Counted from the first letter of the stretch, positions 52,834 through 62,283 are shown. The stretch is DNA of 64,000 nt from Bog-756 sp052326605 (GCA_052326605.1 JBKQMB010000054.1:1-64000); one strand, 5' to 3'. Made by a program: numbers and translations. The notes: generated by a model from the sequence alone, not told the origin.

Positions 52834-54080
52834 CCACTGAGCCGGGCGTGACCAAGGGCGCGACCACATCGCCGACTCCGGAAGGCAGGTCGCCCTCGGT
52901 GGCGCCGATCATGGGCGACCCGGGCCCGTCGGGCCGGTTCGGCGGGTTCGGCGGCCGGTTCGTCCCCGAGTCGCTGGTGCCAGCGTGCGCGGAGGTCGAG
53001 GCGGCCTTCCGGTCCGCCTGGGTGGACCCCGCGTTCCACGATGAGTTCCGCAACATCCTCCACCACTACGGCGGCAGGCCCACGCCGGTCACCGAGAGCG
53101 CCAGGCTGTCGCAGGAGCTCGGAGTCCGGGTGCTTTTGAAGCGGGAGGACCTGGCCCACACCGGGTCACACAAGATCAACAACGTGATCGGCCAGGCGCT
53201 GCTGGCAATCCGCATGGGCAAGAAGCGGCTGATCGCCGAGACCGGAGCCGGGCAGCACGGCGTGGCCACGGCCACCGCGGCAGCACTGTTCGGCATGGAG
53301 TGCGTGGTCTACATGGGCGAAGTGGACACCGAGCGCCAGGAGCTCAACGTGTTCCGCATGGAACTGCTCGGCGCGGAGGTCCGACCGGTGTCCAGCGGCA
53401 GCCGCACGCTCAAGGACGCGGTCAACGAGGCACTGCGCGAGTGGGTGGCGTCGGTGGGGGAGACCCACTACTGCCTGGGTTCGGTGATGGGGCCCCATCC
53501 GTTCCCTTGGATGGTCCGGGAGTTCCAACGGATCATCGGGGACGAGGCCCGGAGCCAGTGCCGCGAGCTCCTCGACGGCGCCGATCCCGACGTGGTGGTC
53601 GCCTGCGCCGGCGGAGGTTCCAACGCCGCCGGCATCTTCGCCGGATTCGCCGATGCCACACGGTCCGAACTGGTTGCCGTCGAGGCTGCCGGGGGAGCCG
53701 CTCTGTCCACGGGGATTCCCGGGGTGCTCCATGGCATGCACAGCGCCCTCCTCCAGGACGAGGCCGGGCAGATCCTCGAGGCGAGCTCGATCTCGGCAGG
53801 CCTGGACTATCCGGGCATCGGGCCGGAACACGCCCACCTGGCCGAGCTCGGCCGGGCGCGGTACGTGTCAGCCGGCGACGCAGAGGTGCTCGACGCCTTC
53901 CAGCTCCTGGCCCGGACCGAAGGGATCATCCCGGCGCTCGAGTCCGCTCACGCCATCGCCTGGGTGGCGGCGGCCGCAGGCGCGGAGATCCCGAGCGGGT
54001 CCACGGTACTCATCAATCTGTCCGGACGAGGCGACAAGGACGTGGCTCAGGTGCGGGACATCCTGCGGGGACGGGCGTGA
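52830..54080 (+). CDS. trpB: Tryptophan synthase beta subunit
   Basis: PLP enzyme condensing indole with serine. 416 residues, with FGGRFVPESLVPACAEVE at the start of the domain, PLP-Lys115 in HTGSHKINN, AETGAGQHGVATATAAALFG, the cofactor loop CAGGGSNAAG and EGIIPALESAHA. A 35-residue N-terminal extension precedes the core. The ATG at 52830 follows GGGAGGA. Canonical TrpB1 type. Confidence 0.97.
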   Translation: MTTEPGVTKGATTSPTPEGRSPSVAPIMGDPGPSGRFGGFGGRFVPESLVPACAEVEAAFRSAWVDPAFHDEFRNILHHYGGRPTPVTESARLSQELGVRVLLKREDLAHTGSHKINNVIGQALLAIRMGKKRLIAETGAGQHGVATATAAALFGMECVVYMGEVDTERQELNVFRMELLGAEVRPVSSGSRTLKDAVNEALREWVASVGETHYCLGSVMGPHPFPWMVREFQRIIGDEARSQCRELLDGADPDVVVACAGGGSNAAGIFAGFADATRSELVAVEAAGGAALSTGIPGVLHGMHSALLQDEAGQILEASSISAGLDYPGIGPEHAHLAELGRARYVSAGDAEVLDAFQLLARTEGIIPALESAHAIAWVAAAAGAEIPSGSTVLINLSGRGDKDVAQVRDILRGRA

Positions 54081-54889
54081 GCAGCGATCGGCCGCCCACC
54101 ACGGGGTACCAGCCGGGACTGCTCGAGTCGACGCTGCGGGCCCGACGCGACGCGGGGCACAAGCTTCTGGTGCCCTATCTGACCGGGGGATTGGACGACC
54201 AGTGGCTGGTCACCCTCGAAGCGCTGGCCGGATCCGGAGCCGACGCGATCGAGGTGGGCATCCCCTTCTCGGACCCGATGATCGACGGCATCACCGTCCA
54301 GGATGCGTCCCGGCGGGCACTGGAGCGCGGGACCACGCCCGACGGCATCCTGGCCGATCTCAGCCGTGTCGATGTTGGGGTCCCCCTCGTCGTGATGACG
54401 TACTACAACCTCATCTTCCGGGCCGGCCACGCACGGATCGCCGGGCTGATGAGCCAATCAGGAGTGTCCGGCGCGATCATCCCCGACCTCCCCCTGGAGG
54501 AGGTCGGACCATGGGCCGATGCGGCGGACCGGGCCGGCGTGGCCACCGTGCTACTGGTGGCACCGTCGACCCCCTTGGACCGGATCGGTCGCATCTGTGA
54601 GCGCTCACGGGGATTCGTGTATGCCGTCGGCCGGATGGGAGTGACCGGGGAGCAGAAGATCCTGGCCGAGTCGGCCCGCCTGGTGGCGGAGAGGGTCACC
54701 GGTGCGACCGACCTGCCGGTGTGCGTGGGGATCGGGGTGTCCACCCCCGAGCAGGCTGCCGCGGTGTGCGAAGTCGCCGACGGAGTGGTGGTGGGCTCCG
54801 CCCTGGTGCGCCGCCTGCTGGAGGGCGGGGGGCCGGAGGGTGCGGCCGCCTTCGTCTCCTCCCTGCGTAGGGCACTCGACGCCGGTTGA
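54077..54889 (+). CDS. trpA: Tryptophan synthase alpha subunit
   Basis: Splits indole-glycerol phosphate and passes indole to TrpB. 270 residues: LVPYLTGGLDD, the catalytic Glu in ADAIEVGIPFSDPMIDG (usual form PFSDPLADG), TYYNLIFRAG, GAIIPDLPLEEV, STPLDRIGRICERSRGFVYA and VGIGVSTPEQAAAV. GTG overlaps the trpB stop codon. It converges with the UbiB-like gene. Confidence 0.95.
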   Translation: MSSDRPPTTGYQPGLLESTLRARRDAGHKLLVPYLTGGLDDQWLVTLEALAGSGADAIEVGIPFSDPMIDGITVQDASRRALERGTTPDGILADLSRVDVGVPLVVMTYYNLIFRAGHARIAGLMSQSGVSGAIIPDLPLEEVGPWADAADRAGVATVLLVAPSTPLDRIGRICERSRGFVYAVGRMGVTGEQKILAESARLVAERVTGATDLPVCVGIGVSTPEQAAAVCEVADGVVVGSALVRRLLEGGGPEGAAAFVSSLRRALDAG

Positions 54890-54904
54890 CGGTTTCGTCG
54901 GGAC

Positions 54905-54924
54905 CCGAGGAAGGCCGGCCTCGG
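54905..54924. terminator. Hairpin after trpA
   Basis: CCGAGG (54905-54910) and CCTCGG (54919-54924) form a perfect 6-bp stem with an 8-nt loop, 15 bp after trpA and before the converging UbiB-like gene. No T tract. Confidence 0.45.
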
Positions 54925-54953
54925 CGCTGACCCGGCCCCGACCCCTCGGAGGA

Positions 54954-56684
54954 TCAGCCCCGGTCGGGCCGCACCAGCCGGTAGACCGCCCGGAGGAACG
55001 ACCGGCGACTCTGGCCCTCTCTCCGGTGCTGCAGCCGCCGCCGAATCAGCTCCCTTCGCTCCTGCAGGTCGCGGAAGGTGATGGCGTCGGTCCGGTCGGG
55101 GAACCCCAATGCCGCCCGATAGCCGTCGAGGTCGATGGGTGCCGAGAGCACGTCGAAGCCGACGTCGCGGGCGATGCGCTCGCCGTGCCGTTCGCTGAAG
55201 TAGGTGGCGACGGCGACGACCTCCCCCAGGATGTCGACGTCAGGGGCCATTGACGCCATGGCCCCGTTGAGAAAGAGCATGTCCTTTACGAACAGCATCA
55301 GCTCCTTCGGCAGCCGGGCACCGTAGCCGAGGAGTGCCTTGGTCACCTCGCGGAGCTCGGCCATCATCTCCTCGGCGGTCAAGGTGGTGGGATCCACCGC
55401 GGGCCGATCGAGCCCGAGATCGCGGATGACCGCATGCACGTCGGAGTCGGCCGGAAGGGCACCCAGGTCCCGCAGTGCCTCGACCTGAAGGGTCAGATTG
55501 TTGGTCGTGGCACCCATCTCCAGGCGGAGGAATGCCTGGCGCCTGAACTCGTCGAGCCGGCCGGTGATGCCGAAGTCGAGTAGGGCCACGGTGCCGTCCG
55601 GCTGTACCAGCAGGTTTCCGCCGTGGAGGTCGCCATGGAAGACCCCGTAGAGCAGCGCACCCTCGAGGAAGGCGATCAGGCTCGAGCGGAGGACGGCTGC
55701 TGTGTCGATGCCCGCTTCCCGCATCCCTGCGGCATTCGCCCAGGCGAAACCGTGCAGATGCTCCATCACCAGTACCCGCCGTGTCACCAGCTCGGGGTGC
55801 GGCCTCGGCACCACGACCGAACGCTGGCCGGTGCCGGCGAAGACGGCGGCGATATCCAGCATGTTCTGGGCCTCGAGGCGGAAGTCGAGCTCCTCGACGA
55901 TGGTCTCGGCGAACAGCTCGACCAGGGCCGGCGGGTTGGTAAGTGCGGTGACCGGGATGCGGCCGACCAGTAGCGGGGCTATCCACGACATGGAGGCGAT
56001 GTCCAGGCGGACCATCGAGGCCACCGTGCGCCGCTGGACCTTGACCACGACCCGTTCCCCGGTGCGCAGCGTGGCCGCGTGCACCTGGGCAATCGAGGCC
56101 GAGGCGATCGGGGTGCGGTCGAACGACACGAAGACCTCCGCGAGGGGCCGACCCAGCTCTTCTTCGATCGTCCGCCGGACGGTGGCGAAGGGCTCGGGTG
56201 GAACGCGGTCGCGCAAGAGTTGGAACTCCTCGACCAGCTCCTCGGGGAAGATCCCCTCTCCCGAGGAGATGATCTGTCCGAGCTTGATGTAGGTGGGGCC
56301 GAGTCGCTCGAAGGCCGGCCGGAGCCTCCGGGACAGCCCGGCCCGCGAGCAGGGAGTGCCACGTTCGTGGATCCCCCAACCCACCAGGGCGGAGCCCAGT
56401 CGCAGCCCGACGGTCAACACTCGACCGACCGAAGGAATGTGCTGCGGCTTGACCAGTCGGCGGGCCAGCGTGGCTGCCTCGGTCCGAAGGACGTCGATGT
56501 CACCCTCCGTGTCGGTTGCGAAACGCCACGGCATGGCATCAGGGTCGACCGTCCACGGACCGTGCGGGGTGAAGGCGCCGATGGCCAGGTCCGGATTGTG
56601 AGGGGCAGGGGTTGCGGGGGCCGGGGTTGCGTGGGCCGGGCCGGTGGTGCCGGGCGTTTGGGCGGAGGTCAATCGGTCAACCAT
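54954..56684 (-). CDS. ABC1/UbiB-family atypical kinase
   Basis: A 576-residue AarF-like protein. KxGQ motif in YIKLGQIISSGEG, the Ala-rich loop SASIAQVHAATL replacing a P-loop, catalytic GVFHGDLHGGNLL and metal site VALLDFGITGRLDEF. In ubiquinone producers it supports quinone synthesis; this window indicates menaquinone instead, so the role here is open. The first 75 residues are Pro/Ala-rich. ATG at 56684. It is oriented with the fab genes, 75 bp after fabF. Confidence 0.9.
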   Translation of the reverse strand: MVDRLTSAQTPGTTGPAHATPAPATPAPHNPDLAIGAFTPHGPWTVDPDAMPWRFATDTEGDIDVLRTEAATLARRLVKPQHIPSVGRVLTVGLRLGSALVGWGIHERGTPCSRAGLSRRLRPAFERLGPTYIKLGQIISSGEGIFPEELVEEFQLLRDRVPPEPFATVRRTIEEELGRPLAEVFVSFDRTPIASASIAQVHAATLRTGERVVVKVQRRTVASMVRLDIASMSWIAPLLVGRIPVTALTNPPALVELFAETIVEELDFRLEAQNMLDIAAVFAGTGQRSVVVPRPHPELVTRRVLVMEHLHGFAWANAAGMREAGIDTAAVLRSSLIAFLEGALLYGVFHGDLHGGNLLVQPDGTVALLDFGITGRLDEFRRQAFLRLEMGATTNNLTLQVEALRDLGALPADSDVHAVIRDLGLDRPAVDPTTLTAEEMMAELREVTKALLGYGARLPKELMLFVKDMLFLNGAMASMAPDVDILGEVVAVATYFSERHGERIARDVGFDVLSAPIDLDGYRAALGFPDRTDAITFRDLQERRELIRRRLQHRREGQSRRSFLRAVYRLVRPDRG

Positions 56685-56759
56685 GGGATCCCAACCGTAG
56701 GGGGATCGCGGGCGGCATCGACCGCACCCGTCGAGCGGGACTGCAGCTTGTGGCCTGGT

Positions 56760-57956
56760 TCAGGCCGGTGTGATCACCAGGCAGCCGTTGTGGCCGCCGA
56801 AACCGAACGAGTTGGAGAGCACCGGTGCGGGCACCCAGGGGCGGGCTTGGCCGGCCACCACATCGAGGTGGATGCTCGGGTCCGGTTGCTCATAGCCGGA
56901 GGTCGGCGGGATCAGGTGGTGCTGGATGCTGAGCGCCACGGCCACCGCTTCGATGGCCCCACTGGCTCCGAGCCCATGGCCGGTGATCCCCTTGGTGGAG
57001 GTGACCGGAGGAGGCGCACCCCCGAACACCTTGGTGATGGCATCCGCTTCGGCCCGGTCGTTGAGGGGTGTCGATGTCCCGTGGGCGTTGATGTGGCCCA
57101 CCTGGTCGGGTGTGATCCCGGCATCTTCCATGGCCAGTGTCATGCACTCGGCCGCGCCGGAGCCGCCGGGGATAGGAGCGGTGATGTGGTGGGCGTCGGC
57201 GGTGCTGGCGGCACCGGCCAACTCGCCGTAGATGTGGGCACCACGGGCCACGGCGTGATCCCACGCCTCCAGGACGAAGGCGCCGGCGCCCTCGGTGATG
57301 ACGAAACCGTCGCGACGGAGGTCGAACGGACGCGAGTTCCCCGAGGTGGAGAGCGCGGTCATGTTGGCGAACGCAGCCATGCCGACACCGGTCATCCCCG
57401 CTTCGGCCGCACCGCCAATGGCCACGTCACATCGGCCGGAGGCCACCAGGTGCGCGGCGTAGGCGATGCTGTGGGCACCGGCGGCACACGCCGTGGTGAT
57501 GGTCTCGGATGGCCCGTGCCAGCCCATGCGGATGGAGACGGCGGCTGCTCCGGCGTTGGTCATCATCATCGGTACCAACCGGGGGGAGACCCTGCGGGCC
57601 CCCTTCTCGCCGAAGACGAGGATCTGGGTCTCCAGGGTTTCCAAGCCCCCGACCCCGGTGCCCATGATGACTGCGCAGCGTCCCGGATCGGCTGTGATCT
57701 CGCCGGCATCCTCGAAGGCCAGGGAGGCGACCGCCACACTGAACTGGGCGAACCGGTCGATCTGACGGGCCTCCTTGACGGTGAACCATCGCTCGGGGTC
57801 GAAGTCGGGCACGCGGCGCTCACCGATGGGCGGCGGTCCGTTGAGTCCGGACCACAGCGCCTCGGTACCGACCCCGCAGCACGAAACCACTCCCATTCCG
57901 GTGATGGCGACGCGCCGACCGGCGATCGGACCGTCAGGTCCGATGCCCAGTCGCAT
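56760..57956 (-). CDS. fabF: Beta-ketoacyl-ACP synthase II
   Basis: Elongating condensing enzyme, 398 residues. Start RRVAITGMGVVSCCGVGT, catalytic Cys157 in TTACAAGAHSIAYA, INAHGTSTPLNDRAE with the first His, and GITGHGLGASGAIEA with the second; NSFGFGGHN at the end. ATG 57956 shares one base with the acpP stop. The motif GHGLGASG differs slightly from the common GHTLGAAG. Confidence 0.95.
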   Translation of the reverse strand: MRLGIGPDGPIAGRRVAITGMGVVSCCGVGTEALWSGLNGPPPIGERRVPDFDPERWFTVKEARQIDRFAQFSVAVASLAFEDAGEITADPGRCAVIMGTGVGGLETLETQILVFGEKGARRVSPRLVPMMMTNAGAAAVSIRMGWHGPSETITTACAAGAHSIAYAAHLVASGRCDVAIGGAAEAGMTGVGMAAFANMTALSTSGNSRPFDLRRDGFVITEGAGAFVLEAWDHAVARGAHIYGELAGAASTADAHHITAPIPGGSGAAECMTLAMEDAGITPDQVGHINAHGTSTPLNDRAEADAITKVFGGAPPPVTSTKGITGHGLGASGAIEAVAVALSIQHHLIPPTSGYEQPDPSIHLDVVAGQARPWVPAPVLSNSFGFGGHNGCLVITPA

Positions 57957-58195
57957 CAGATCTTGGCGGAGATGAGATCGAATGCCTGTCCGATTGTCTC
58001 GATGCCATCGAGTTCGGTCTCGTCCACGGAGACGTCGAAGGTCTCCTCGAGGGCCATGACCAGTTCGACCAGATCGAGGCTGTCGGCATCCAGGTCCTCG
58101 GCGAACCGGGCCTCCCTGGTCACCTTGTCGGCAGGCACCTGAAGCACTTCCACCGCGCACTCCTGGAACTTCTCGAATGCCTCGTCGTTACTCAC
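57956..58195 (-). CDS. acpP: Acyl carrier protein
   Basis: 79 residues, strongly acidic. The 4'-phosphopantetheine site is Ser39 in DLDADSLDLVELVMALEE. GTG start with AGGAGCGATC just upstream, a strong ribosome-binding site suiting an abundant protein. It carries acyl chains for the FabD/FabG/FabF enzymes encoded around it. Confidence 0.96.
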   Translation of the reverse strand: MSNDEAFEKFQECAVEVLQVPADKVTREARFAEDLDADSLDLVELVMALEETFDVSVDETELDGIETIGQAFDLISAKI

Positions 58196-58283
58196 TGGAT
58201 CGCTCCTTCTTCGGGCGTCGCCCGCTCTGGTGATGGTCCAACTGTCACGTGGCCACGGGGCCCGACCCCGTCAAGACGGGGCA

Positions 58284-59090
58284 TCACAGGCCCATGGCCA
58301 ATCCTCCGTCCACGGGCAGCACCACCCCGGTGACATAGCCGGCACCGGCCGAAGCCAGGAATCCTACGGCCTCGGCGACCTCCTCGGCCCGGGCCACCCG
58401 ACCCAAGGGTACCTGGGCCCGGATTTCGCGCATTCGCTCTTCTCCGAGTGCTGCGAGCATATTCGTTTCGACCAGCCCGGGGGCAACCACGTTGACGGTG
58501 ATCGAGCGGCTGGCTACTTCGCGCGCCATCGACCGGGCCATACCGACCAGCCCGGCCTTGGAGGCCGCATAGTTGGCCTGACCGGCCGAACCGATGAACG
58601 CGCCCACCGAGGAGATCATGATCACGCGCCCACGGTGGAGGCGGATCATTTTGGTGAGTGCCCGCTTGGCAACTCGGAAAACGGCGGTCAGGTTGGTGTC
58701 GATGACCTCGGACCAGGCCTCCTCGCTCATGCGGAGGACCAGCATGTCGCGCGTGATGCCGGCATTGGCCACGAGCACCTCGACCGGTCCCCACGCCTCC
58801 TCGATGGCGGAGTACGCAGCAGTGACCTGCTCGGGATCGGTCACGTCGCAGGTCAGCGACATGAACCGATCCATGCCGGCGTCGAGGCCGTCCTCGACCG
58901 CGCCGGTCCTCGAGGTGATCGCCACCCGATCCCCGCGGGCCAGGAACCAGTTGGCGCAGGCCAGGCCGATGCCGCGTGAGCCCCCGGTGACCAGCACGAC
59001 TCTGCCGCCTGGGGCGGGGTCCGCACCGGGCTCCTCGTCGCGTCCACGGTCGCCGTCGCGTCCCCGGATCCCATCCTCGGGCCCGGTCAT
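58284..59090 (-). CDS. fabG: 3-oxoacyl-ACP reductase
   Basis: 268-residue SDR that reduces beta-ketoacyl-ACP with NADPH. VLVTGGSRGIGLACANW, NAGITRDMLVLRM, catalytic ISSVGAFIGSAGQANYAASK, NVVAPGLVETNM and GYVTGVVLPVDGGLAMGL are diagnostic. A 28-residue Asp/Gly-rich leader precedes the core. ATG shares one base with the fabD stop. In Streptomyces the equivalent position holds fabH. Confidence 0.93.
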   Translation of the reverse strand: MTGPEDGIRGRDGDRGRDEEPGADPAPGGRVVLVTGGSRGIGLACANWFLARGDRVAITSRTGAVEDGLDAGMDRFMSLTCDVTDPEQVTAAYSAIEEAWGPVEVLVANAGITRDMLVLRMSEEAWSEVIDTNLTAVFRVAKRALTKMIRLHRGRVIMISSVGAFIGSAGQANYAASKAGLVGMARSMAREVASRSITVNVVAPGLVETNMLAALGEERMREIRAQVPLGRVARAEEVAEAVGFLASAGAGYVTGVVLPVDGGLAMGL

Positions 59091-60343
59091 CACGAGCCTC
59101 CTCCCGTGCGGATCCATGCCACCGGTTGCCCTTCGACCACCCGCTCGCCCCGGACCGCCAGCCAGCGCACCAGGATGCCGGCGAAGGGGGTCCTGACCTC
59201 GGTCAGCCCCACCGTGCCGACCAGGTCGCCCACTGCCAGGAGGGAACCGGGCGCCGCCCCGTGGCCGCTGTCGGGGGCCGCGGTGGCCTCGGCCAACGCG
59301 GTGCTCTCGAGTGCGGCCAGTTGGACCTCGGGTTCGAACACCCCGGGGGCAGGGCTGACGATCACCCGTTCCGAAGTGTAGAGGTGCTCGCCCTGATGGG
59401 TCGGCCCCGAAGTGGTCCACTCGTCGATGCCGGCAACGGTGTCGATCAGCTTGTCCAGGTCTGCAGGGACGGCAACGGCGACTCCTCTCACGTCCGGAAC
59501 AGTCTGGCGCACCATGCCGGTGAGCACGCCGCCCGGACCCAGCTCGACGATCGTGGTGGCACCCCTGCCGCTCAGGGTCTCCAGGGACTGGCGCCATCGG
59601 ACCGGGCTGCACAACTGGGCGGAGAGCAGGCCCGGCCACTCACCAGGGTCGGTGTGGACCCGGGCGTCGACATTGGCCACCACGGGTGCCTCGGGGGAGT
59701 GGAATGCCACGGTGTCGAGCGTCTGGCGGAGGCGCGTCCGTGCCGAAAGCATCAACTGGGTGTGGAACGCGCCCGATACCGGTAGGGGCAGAACCTTGCG
59801 GGCGCCGAGCTCCTTTGCCCTGTCGGTGGCGTTGGCCACCGCATCCACCGTGCCGGCGATGACCACCTGGCCCGGTGCGTTGTAGTTGGCCACCCACACA
59901 TCGTCCTCGGCCCGCTGGCAAGCGGCCTCGGCGTCGTCATCGGCGATGCCGATGAGCGCGGCCATCGTTCCGGGACGCTCGTCGGCGGCGCCCTGCATGG
60001 CGTTCCCGCGTTCGATGACCAGGCGGGTCCCATCGGAGAGCGAGAGGGCCCCGGTCGCCACCAGGGCGGTGTACTCACCAAGGCTGTGGCCGGCACACGC
60101 CGCCGGAGCCAAGCCGAGTCGCTCGACTGCATCGAGCACCACCAGGCTCATCACGAAGGTGGCCAGTTGGGCGTTGGCGGTGCGGGTGAGGTCCTCCATG
60201 GGGGCGTCCAGGAGCAGGGTGGTCAGATCACGCCCGGCGATCTCCGACGCCTCGGCGGCCACCTCCCACGAAGGGTGCTCGACCCAGGCACGACCCATGC
60301 CGGATCGCTGCGACCCCTGTCCTGGGAAGGTAAAGGCCAGCAC
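59090..60343 (-). CDS. fabD: Malonyl-CoA:ACP transacylase fused to a lipoyl/biotinyl-like domain
   Basis: 417 residues against about 310 usual. Residues 1-305 are FabD: FPGQGSQRSGMG, nucleophile Ser87 in GHSLGEYTAL, ERGNAMQ and catalytic His194 (SGAFHTQLM). Residues about 318-417 (nt 59093-59392) add an extension with two strands sets: ERVIVSPAPGVFEPEV and VGTVGLTEVRTPFAGILV then RGERVVEGQPVAWIR, the look of a biotinyl/lipoyl barrel half-repeat. The EAMKM-type lysine is replaced (GLTEVRTPF), so it cannot be biotinylated or lipoylated in the usual way. First gene of fabD-fabG-acpP-fabF. ATG 60343. Confidence 0.9.
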   Translation of the reverse strand: MLAFTFPGQGSQRSGMGRAWVEHPSWEVAAEASEIAGRDLTTLLLDAPMEDLTRTANAQLATFVMSLVVLDAVERLGLAPAACAGHSLGEYTALVATGALSLSDGTRLVIERGNAMQGAADERPGTMAALIGIADDDAEAACQRAEDDVWVANYNAPGQVVIAGTVDAVANATDRAKELGARKVLPLPVSGAFHTQLMLSARTRLRQTLDTVAFHSPEAPVVANVDARVHTDPGEWPGLLSAQLCSPVRWRQSLETLSGRGATTIVELGPGGVLTGMVRQTVPDVRGVAVAVPADLDKLIDTVAGIDEWTTSGPTHQGEHLYTSERVIVSPAPGVFEPEVQLAALESTALAEATAAPDSGHGAAPGSLLAVGDLVGTVGLTEVRTPFAGILVRWLAVRGERVVEGQPVAWIRTGGGS

Positions 60344-60472
60344 CTACCGGCTCCTCTCGAATGATCCCGGCCGACCTCGACCGTGGTGGACGGACAAGTG
60401 TGGCACGGCCGGGAACAGGCGAGGTGATTACTCGCTGGTCACTTCGGCGGCGGTGGCCGACGACCGCCGCAC

Positions 60473-60558
60473 TGGTGCCCGGGGCGGGATTCGAACCCGC
60501 ACGCCCTTTCGGACAATGGATTTTGAGTCCACCGCGTCTGCCATTCCGCCACCCGGGC
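60473..60558 (-). tRNA. tRNA-Leu (anticodon CAA)
   Basis: On the minus strand the acceptor GCCCGGG pairs with CCCGGGC, followed by discriminator A and an encoded CCA end (complement 60473-60475). D-loop region, a CTCAAAA anticodon loop on a GTGGA/TCCAT stem giving anticodon CAA (complement of 60523-60525), a long variable arm as in class II tRNAs, and a GGTTCGAAT T-loop. It reads UUG codons. It lies 129 bp upstream (5') of fabD on the other side of the gap, on the same strand. Confidence 0.95.
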
Positions 60559-60635
60559 CGGTGAGGGCGCAGCCTATCGCCACCACTGCGTGGAACAGCG
60601 ATGTCGGGAGGGCCCGAAACGTAGGATCCGTTCCC

Positions 60636-61871
60636 ATGGACGGTGGAGCTCCCCCGATCGGATTGACCGAGGCCTGGGCCGCGGTCGGCGAGCGCGGCGC
60701 GTTCGCCCTGGACTGCGTCGAACTGTGGTGGATCGACGTCCCGTTCGTGCGCCCGGTCTCGACAGCGGTCGGCGTGCACAGGAACCGACCTCTGGTGCTG
60801 GTGCAACTCCGGGGGAGCGCGGATGGTCGCCCGGTCGACGGCTGGGGAGAGTGCGCCGCCCTCGCCGACACCACTTACGACGCCGAGGACGTGGCCGGGT
60901 CGTTCTTCGCTCTCGAGCACCGCCTGGTACCGGCCCTGGTCCAGCAGGCGGCCAGGTCGCATGGCCGGCTGCCCCGGCCCTCCGCCTTGGACGGGATCCG
61001 GCGTGCCGCCCCCGGGGGGACACTGGCCTTCGCCGCCTTGGAGATGGCGGTGGCGGACGCCCACCTCCGATCCGAGAGCCGATCGTTCGCCCAGGTGCTC
61101 GGGGTGGAGAACCGGCAGATCGAGATCGGCGCGGTGGTCGGGACCTCCGGGGACACCGGCACACTGGTCGACTCGGTGGCTGCGTTGGCCGCCGAGGGAT
61201 TCACGCGGGTGAAGATGAAGATCGGCCCCGGGTGGGATGTCGAACCGGTGGGTGCGGTGGCCGCGCTGGCCGCCGCCATCCCGGGCCTGCGCGTGCAGGC
61301 GGACGCCAATGGCTCGTATTCCGAATCGGACAGCGCCCACCTCGGGCGGCTCGACCGGTTCGGACTCCTCTGCCTGGAACAACCCTTCGATCGGTCCGAC
61401 CTCGCGGCACACGCACGCCTGGCGCGTCGCCTCACCACCCCCATCTGCCTCGACGAGAGCCTCGACTCGCCCGAGCGAACCGCGGCCGCCATCTCGATGG
61501 GGGCGTGTTCGGTGGTGTGTGTCAAGCCGTCGCGCCTCGGTGGCCTGGGTGCGGCACTGCGGGTGGTCGAGGACTGCAGGGATGCCGGCATCCCGATGTG
61601 GATCGGCGGCATGTACGAGTCGGGCTACGCCCGTGGTGTCAACACCACCCTGGCGGCAGTGCCCGGCTTCGCCTGGCCCGGGGACCTGAGCCCGGCCGCA
61701 ACCTACTTGACCGATGGGCTGGTGGAGCCCCTGGGGCTGGTCCGGTCGCCTTCGAACGGTGCACTGGTGGCTTCTGTGCCCAGCGGGGGCGGGATGGGTC
61801 CCGCTCCCGACCCCGCCACGCTGGAACGCCTGCTGGTGCGGCGGTCACGGGTGGCCGGCCGCGGGGGGTGA
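60636..61871 (+). CDS. menC: o-Succinylbenzoate synthase-like enolase superfamily enzyme
   Basis: 411 residues. Enolase-superfamily barrel with KMKIGPGWD (catalytic Lys pair), QADANGSY, LEQPFDRSD, ICLDESLDS and VKPSRLGGLGAA, matching the menC/OSBS subgroup pattern; the capping domain has GWGECAALADTTYDAED. With menF and menG in the window, a menaquinone role is likely. N-acylamino acid racemase activity, found in close relatives, cannot be excluded. ATG at 60636. Confidence 0.87.
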   Translation: MDGGAPPIGLTEAWAAVGERGAFALDCVELWWIDVPFVRPVSTAVGVHRNRPLVLVQLRGSADGRPVDGWGECAALADTTYDAEDVAGSFFALEHRLVPALVQQAARSHGRLPRPSALDGIRRAAPGGTLAFAALEMAVADAHLRSESRSFAQVLGVENRQIEIGAVVGTSGDTGTLVDSVAALAAEGFTRVKMKIGPGWDVEPVGAVAALAAAIPGLRVQADANGSYSESDSAHLGRLDRFGLLCLEQPFDRSDLAAHARLARRLTTPICLDESLDSPERTAAAISMGACSVVCVKPSRLGGLGAALRVVEDCRDAGIPMWIGGMYESGYARGVNTTLAAVPGFAWPGDLSPAATYLTDGLVEPLGLVRSPSNGALVASVPSGGGMGPAPDPATLERLLVRRSRVAGRGG

Positions 61872-61978
61872 GGGCGGCGGTCCGGCACGGGTCGCCAAGG
61901 GTATGCCCATGGTGCCGTCCGGGCAGTCCGGACCCTCTGCGCGGAGTTGGTTCCCACCATGCGTAGAATTGTCCTCCC

Positions 61979-62272
61979 ATGCATCGCACGATCATCGAAC
62001 GCCGCCTCAGCGACGCCCACCAACGGTTGGTGCGCGCCCGCAGCGAGTTGGCGGTGCTCGACGAGCAGCTGGTGGTGGTCAACGAGATCGCCGATGACAC
62101 CCGGTTGAGGGCGCTGGTGTCCGAGACGCCGGTGGCGTCCAAGGAACACGACGAAGCCAACCGTCATGCAACGGTCATGCTCCAGACACGGACCGCCCTG
62201 TTGACGCAGATCGCCGAACTCGAGCGGCGGCAGGACGATCTGCTCAATCGACTGGTGGTCGGCCCCGGTTGA
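61979..62272 (+). CDS. Small coiled-coil protein
   Basis: 97 residues with heptad-like leucines over nearly its full length: RRLSDAHQRLVRARSELAVL, then LDEQLVVVNEIADD and LLTQIAELERRQDDLLNRLV. It reads as two antiparallel helices. I do not recognise the family. ATG at 61979; the ANTAR regulator's leader ORF begins 11 bp after its stop. Confidence 0.75.
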   Translation: MHRTIIERRLSDAHQRLVRARSELAVLDEQLVVVNEIADDTRLRALVSETPVASKEHDEANRHATVMLQTRTALLTQIAELERRQDDLLNRLVVGPG

Positions 62273-62283
62273 CCAGGAAGACC

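Noticed and set aside
56079..58142. 687-codon plus-strand frame over UbiB, fabF and acpP genes
   Set aside because: Antisense shadow: Gly/His/Asp-rich and without any domain pattern, while the minus strand codes for three clear families.
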